DNA of 8,122 nucleotides from Desulfuromonadaceae bacterium (GTDB lineage Bacteria; Desulfobacterota; Desulfuromonadia; Desulfuromonadales; Geopsychrobacteraceae), in NCBI GenBank assembly GCA_016744555.1, contig JADGED010000081.1, positions 1,655-9,776 on the forward strand, written 5' to 3'. Made by a program: the position numbers and the translations under genes. Shown here piece by piece: positions 7,902-8,122 of the stretch. Numbering within the stretch: position 1 is the stretch's first letter; every line of letters begins with the position of its first letter. The notes below the pieces were generated by a model. It was not told where the DNA came from, made no database searches, and saw nothing but the letters and a program-made list of their open reading frames with translations.

Positions 7902-7907
7902 TTTATA
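7902..7907 (-). promoter_or_regulatory. Weak -10-like element in the spacer
   Basis: TATAAA within GATTATAAAAG on the minus strand could act as a -10 box for the giant gene, about 100 bases before its start. No convincing -35 was found; the palindrome at 7921-7938 would lie over the -35 region, as operators often do. Read-through from the upstream gene is an equally good explanation for expression. Confidence 0.18.
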
Positions 7908-7920
7908 ATCTACACATGCA

Positions 7921-7938
7921 GTTTCATTCGAATGAAAC
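7921..7938. promoter_or_regulatory. Perfect 18-bp palindrome, candidate operator
   Basis: GTTTCATTCGAATGAAAC is exactly self-complementary over 18 bases; the flanking bases do not pair. It lies midway between the barrel gene's stop and the giant gene's start. No T-run follows on either strand, so it is not an intrinsic terminator. A dimeric regulator site or an RNA hairpin (7-bp stem, UCGA loop) are both possible. Confidence 0.45.
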
Positions 7939-7971
7939 AAACAATCACTACAGACTTTAAGTACATAATAT

Positions 7972-7979
7972 TCCCCCTC
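7972..7979 (-). promoter_or_regulatory. Strong Shine-Dalgarno-like site overlapping the barrel gene's stop
   Basis: GAGGGGGA on the minus strand overlaps the upstream TGA (7978-7980) and ends 5 bases before the ATG at 7966. It is the best ribosome-site match in the spacer, yet in the sequence as given it serves only an 18-residue frame. That mismatch is the reason to suspect a broken or frameshifted small gene there. Confidence 0.4.
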
Positions 7980-8122
7980 ACCTAAAATAAATAACTGTAA
8001 ATACAAAATTGTTTCTAATATTATCAATAGCGGCGCTATCTGTTAAACCAACATCATAAAGTTGTAGTTCTCCTTTTTGTTGAATTCTTGAGTATGAAAA
8101 ATCAAGACTATAACTACCTAAA
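7978..8122 (-). CDS. C-terminal fragment of a probable outer-membrane beta-barrel protein
   Basis: The frame enters from the right edge and ends at TGA 7978-7980, giving the last 47 residues. They begin LGSYSLDFSYSRIQQKGELQ, a strand with alternating aromatic and small residues. An acidic loop follows (DVGLTDSAAIDNIRNN), then a final strand FVFTVIYFR. Alternating hydrophobics with aromatics close to the end are typical of the last strand of outer-membrane barrels recognised by the BAM machinery, although the very last residue is R rather than the usual F. The acidic loop before the last strand loosely recalls MtrB/PioB-type porins, but that is too little to name it. It is co-directional with the giant gene, 176 bases upstream. 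Confidence 0.6.
   Translation of the reverse strand, partial: LGSYSLDFSYSRIQQKGELQLYDVGLTDSAAIDNIRNNFVFTVIYFR

Larger units (their letters stand above)
7851..7966 (-). pseudogene. Possible small cysteine-rich ORF, out of frame with its start by one base
   Basis: A strong ribosome site (GAGGGGGA) stands 5 bases before an ATG at 7964-7966. In that frame only 18 residues follow (MYLKSVVIVCFIRMKLHV, stop at 7910-7912). The -1 frame is open over the same bases to a TGA at 7851-7853. It encodes a segment with KVCSDCLF and three more cysteines, ending ...KNTC. One extra A in the AAA run near codon 4 would join start and frame into a 38-residue protein with five cysteines. This may be a real indel, a sequencing error or coincidence. 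I do not recognise the peptide. Confidence 0.22.

Noticed and set aside
7921..7938. Palindrome as an intrinsic terminator of the barrel gene
   Set aside because: No U-run follows the hairpin on either strand, and the stem is AT-rich.

Overview
The window is almost entirely one gene. Read on the minus strand, a single open frame runs from an ATG at 7801 through the left edge of the window without a stop: 2,600 codons, so the product is longer than 2,600 residues and truncated here. It starts with a Sec-type signal peptide, followed by a small N-terminal domain with an Ig-like look. The rest is a giant beta-rich repeat region: four complete units of about 490-510 residues (about 1.48 kb each) and most of a fifth. 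The repeats were found by hand-aligning landmarks that recur at a constant offset: the GSGY/GAGF/GTGY turn at residues 327, 823, 1316, 1808 and 2323, and the W of the FWLGLKG-type strand at 600, 1093, 1583 and 2094 (F at 2588). I do not recognise the family and assign no gene symbol.

Right of the start codon lies a 176-base AT-rich spacer (7802-7977). It holds two inverted repeats with identical arms (GTTTCAT/ATGAAAC), one overlapping the giant gene's own start codon. It also holds a 19-codon leader-like ORF whose stop overlaps that start as ATGA, and a cysteine-rich reading frame that is one base out of register with a well-placed ribosome site and ATG. At the far right (7978-8122, minus strand) is the 3' end of another gene, whose last 47 residues look like the final strands of an outer-membrane beta-barrel. 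All genes point the same way, so barrel gene, spacer and giant secreted protein may form one transcription unit.

The organism is probably a Gram-negative bacterium: there is a signal peptide, and the upstream product resembles an outer-membrane barrel terminus. GC is roughly 40-45% by eye, and lower in the spacer. Nothing seen allows a finer placement. The plus strand holds only short shadow ORFs. No tRNA, rRNA, CRISPR array, insertion sequence or recognisable intrinsic terminator is visible.

The likely theme is a very long exported protein built by tandem duplication of a roughly 493-residue beta-rich module. It is encoded beside an outer-membrane protein and has possible translation-level control at its start codon. 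Its function is not deducible from sequence reading alone.
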